This document shows positions 39,982-41,369 of a DNA stretch of 41,369 nt, in pieces (positions within the stretch are counted from its first letter, which is position 1; every line of letters starts with the position of its first letter). A program made the position numbers and the translations under genes. The stretch is from Virgibacillus_P tibetensis. Its GTDB lineage: Bacteria > Bacillota > Bacilli > Bacillales > Amphibacillaceae. The DNA lies in the NCBI RefSeq assembly GCF_036026595.1, contig NZ_JARZFX010000021.1, positions 1 to 41,369 of the forward strand, read 5' to 3'. Below the pieces are notes generated by a model, which made no database searches, was not told where the DNA came from, and worked only from the letters and a program-made list of their open reading frames with translations.

Positions 39982-40043
39982 ATGCACATCTTCACAAAAA
40001 AACTAGAATTAATATACAGCTTCATTCACGCTCATCTGGATGA

Positions 40044-40106
40044 ATTCTAACAGGTAATAAAGATAATTCAATGAAGCGAGATATTATTATATATTTGATT
40101 GAGTGA
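40044..40106 (+). repeat. Truncated copy of the small gene at 39562
   Basis: ATTCTAACAGGTAATAAAGA, TAATTCAATGAAGCGAGAT and ATTATTATATATTTGATTGA match the 3' end of 39562-39729 with few changes, stop codon included. There is no start. Confidence 0.75.
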
Positions 40107-40436
40107 GAAGTGTGCTTTAGGTAACATCAAAAAAACTAACGGCTTATGAAAATAATAAACCATCATAGTGCTATATAAATTACTTTTCAACGGGTGTAAG
40201 AGTAATAAGCAGTTGAAAATAAATATAAGAAAATCTCAGTTCACCAACTTTTGTTTTACCACATAACCACATAAACACCACTGACAGAGTAAACAGTTGA
40301 AGATATTACCTATCACAGCGATAGAGATAGACGAGGCAAGACCTCACCAAAATAATAGCATTTCAATCACTGGCATAAAATAATTATAATAATTCTTTCA
40401 CTTGCGCGCCTGATGGATTCTATGAGTTAATAAGGG
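40107..40436. other. Non-coding stretch
   Basis: I see no gene, hairpin or repeat that I can support here. Confidence 0.4.
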
Positions 40437-40560
40437 TGTCGGGCCGACAGACTCTTGTGAAAGGAGGCTGATTATTATTATTAAAGTATTTGAGGTGATT
40501 TTCGCATAAGCGGAAATCTCAACGTATGGGGTCGCATCTGCGGCTCCATTTATTTTTTAA
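40437..40560 (+). ncRNA. Structured leader-like element ending in a terminator
   Basis: In order: palindrome TGTCGG-G-CCGACA (40437-40449); AAAGGAGG; a possible 12-codon peptide from an ATT start (IIIIKVFEVIFA-stop); hairpin GATTTTCGC/GCGGAAATC; and a terminator TGGGGTCGCA/TGCGGCTCCA followed by TTTATTTTTT (40528-40559). This looks like an attenuator or small RNA gene. No downstream gene obviously matches it. Confidence 0.4.
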
Positions 40561-40596
40561 ATCGATAGGAAGTATAAAATTTATAGCTTTATAAAG

Positions 40597-40764
40597 GTAG
40601 CTACAGAGAGTTAGCTACGTCCAGCTCCAGCACCCAGCGACTAGTGTGGCTTCCCTCACCTCCGTACGATAAGTCAACATCGGATCGCACGCTTCCCGTG
40701 TTTCCTTTATCTCCTACGGCTCAGTCCAGCCCATACGTCGCTAAACGGGTGCTTGCGCTTTTGT
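40597..40764. repeat. Bacillales GTCCAGCTCCAGC-type intergenic repeat
   Basis: CGTCCAGCTCCAGCACCCAG at the start, GTACGATAAGTCAACATCGG within, and AACGGGTGCTTGCGCTTTT at the end. Elements with this same start and end recur between genes in many Bacillus-related genomes (recalled, not searched). AGCACC and GGGTGCTTGCG give it an inverted-repeat, terminator-like form. A short hairpin GTAGCT/AGCTAC precedes it. Confidence 0.75.
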
Positions 40765-40874
40765 TTATCGTATTCAGAAGATTACCATCTTTCTATAATT
40801 GGAAAAATCAATTATAATTTGCTGTAAGGAAGGCTTTAGATTCAAAAAATAAAGAGAAAGGAGAGGTTGAGAAA

Positions 40875-40985
40875 ATGAAAAGAATGAATATAAATATAGC
40901 GCATAACCATATACACCTTAATACCCTTGATAAGGAGGACACAAATCGTGCAATACAAAAATGGAAAAGAGGTTCTTCCCCCTAG
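40875..40985 (+). CDS. Possible small upstream frame of the CD3324 gene
   Basis: A 36-aa frame (MKRMNINIAHNHIHLNTLDK, then EDTNRAIQKWKRGSSP) starts at an ATG with GAGAGGTTGAG upstream and overlaps the next gene by 38 bases in another frame. It could be a leader peptide or chance. Confidence 0.3.
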   Translation: MKRMNINIAHNHIHLNTLDKEDTNRAIQKWKRGSSP

Positions 40986-41244
40986 TTTGCTGAAAGAGAT
41001 GCAGAAATATATCCAGGGAGAACTAGTTTATATTCCTAAGCAAAATAATCAGCGGGCTGGATGGGGAGAAGTGAACGGTTCCCGTAAGTTAATTGCCCAG
41101 CGAAATGAAGATATTTTAAAATTATATAGGGAAGGCCACACTATGGAAGAATTAGAGAAGAAGTACAATTTGTCTATAGATAGCATTCGTAAAATCATAT
41201 ATAAAACTCGAGGCATGTGTGTTGAATCAAAACAGAGTCTTTAG
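40948..41244 (+). CDS. CD3324-family protein (Mor-like helix-turn-helix)
   Basis: This 98-aa protein matches the CD3324 family: QYKNGKEVLPPSLLKEMQKY, IQGELVYIP, WGEVNGSRKLIAQRNEDILK, then a helix-turn-helix EELEKKYNLSIDSIRKIIYK. The HTH resembles that of the phage Mor/C activators, so DNA binding is likely; the targets are unknown. I chose the GTG at 40948, with AAGGAGGA 8 bases upstream, matching the usual family start. The longer frame above it overlaps that site. Confidence 0.85.
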   Translation: MQYKNGKEVLPPSLLKEMQKYIQGELVYIPKQNNQRAGWGEVNGSRKLIAQRNEDILKLYREGHTMEELEKKYNLSIDSIRKIIYKTRGMCVESKQSL

Positions 41245-41369
41245 TGGATTGGTCCAAAAAGACTCATTGAAAATGAATAAGCGTGGTGAGAATCAGAGGA
41301 TTGTAACTGCTTACGTTTCTATCACAAAATCTGGATTTGGTTTATAAAATGCAGTTAATTAAAGAGAAA

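Noticed and set aside
1..41369. tRNA, rRNA genes or a CRISPR array
   Set aside because: I saw no cloverleaf, ribosomal sequence or regularly spaced identical direct repeats with unique spacers; the cassette-type repeats are palindromic, diverged and separated by genes.

Overview
The window looks like chromosomal DNA of a low-GC Gram-positive bacterium of the family Bacillaceae. It has AT-rich coding sequence, strong GGAGG-type ribosome binding sites, many TTG and GTG starts, and small DUF3953, CD3324 and cxxc_20_cxxc-type proteins typical of Bacilli. It also carries an intergenic repeat near 40.6 kb that recurs across Bacillales. I see no rRNA, tRNA, CRISPR array or intact transposase.

Layout. 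(1) 1-12.1 kb: about fifteen unrelated short genes, all on the plus strand and mostly one gene per unit. They include an SDR-type oxidoreductase, small membrane proteins, a metallo-beta-lactamase-fold hydrolase, three VOC proteins, two NUDIX hydrolases (one frameshifted), a DUF5694 protein, a quinone-oxidoreductase-type MDR, a lipoprotein and a serine beta-lactamase-fold protein. Nearly every unit is followed by a copy of one palindromic repeat family, with a left arm like ACTTAAACTAACGGGTGCG and a right arm like GCAGTTTAGTTGAA. Some stop codons lie inside the repeat. The arrangement resembles a gene-cassette array without a visible integrase, and it is the most unusual thing in the window. 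(2) 12.1-15.7 kb: a MazEF toxin-antitoxin pair, a soluble PQQ/sorbosone-dehydrogenase-like protein, a membrane protein and a dead Lrp/AsnC regulator. (3) 16-21.5 kb: a DUF6884 gene pair, further cassette-like units (GNAT, DUF3953, HD-GYP phosphodiesterase, GNAT) and a DUF2726 nuclease-like protein. (4) 21.6-24.6 kb: a NUDIX plus histidine-phosphatase operon, small orphan genes and transposase remnants. (5) 24.8-32.7 kb: metabolism. There is an orphan EutH ethanolamine transporter, then a sodium:solute symporter, a small membrane partner and a flavin/4Fe-4S oxidoreductase read divergently from a frameshifted PucR-type activator. This looks like a catabolic cluster, perhaps for an N-methylated amine or betaine. 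(6) 32.9-39.9 kb: an island of poorly known genes (Mrr-like nuclease, WYL regulator, DUF4139, DUF1643, TPR plus winged-helix-like protein, several unrecognised), nearly all on the plus strand. (7) 39.9-41.4 kb: duplicated small-gene fragments, structured repeats and a CD3324-family DNA-binding protein.

Two cross-cutting patterns stand out. A roughly 45-bp motif sits 66-111 bp upstream of three separate genes (16160, 20761, 33704), some of nuclease-like or modification-like type. Four genes are broken by single-base shifts, three of them at A-tracts, so they may be either real pseudogenes or sequencing errors.
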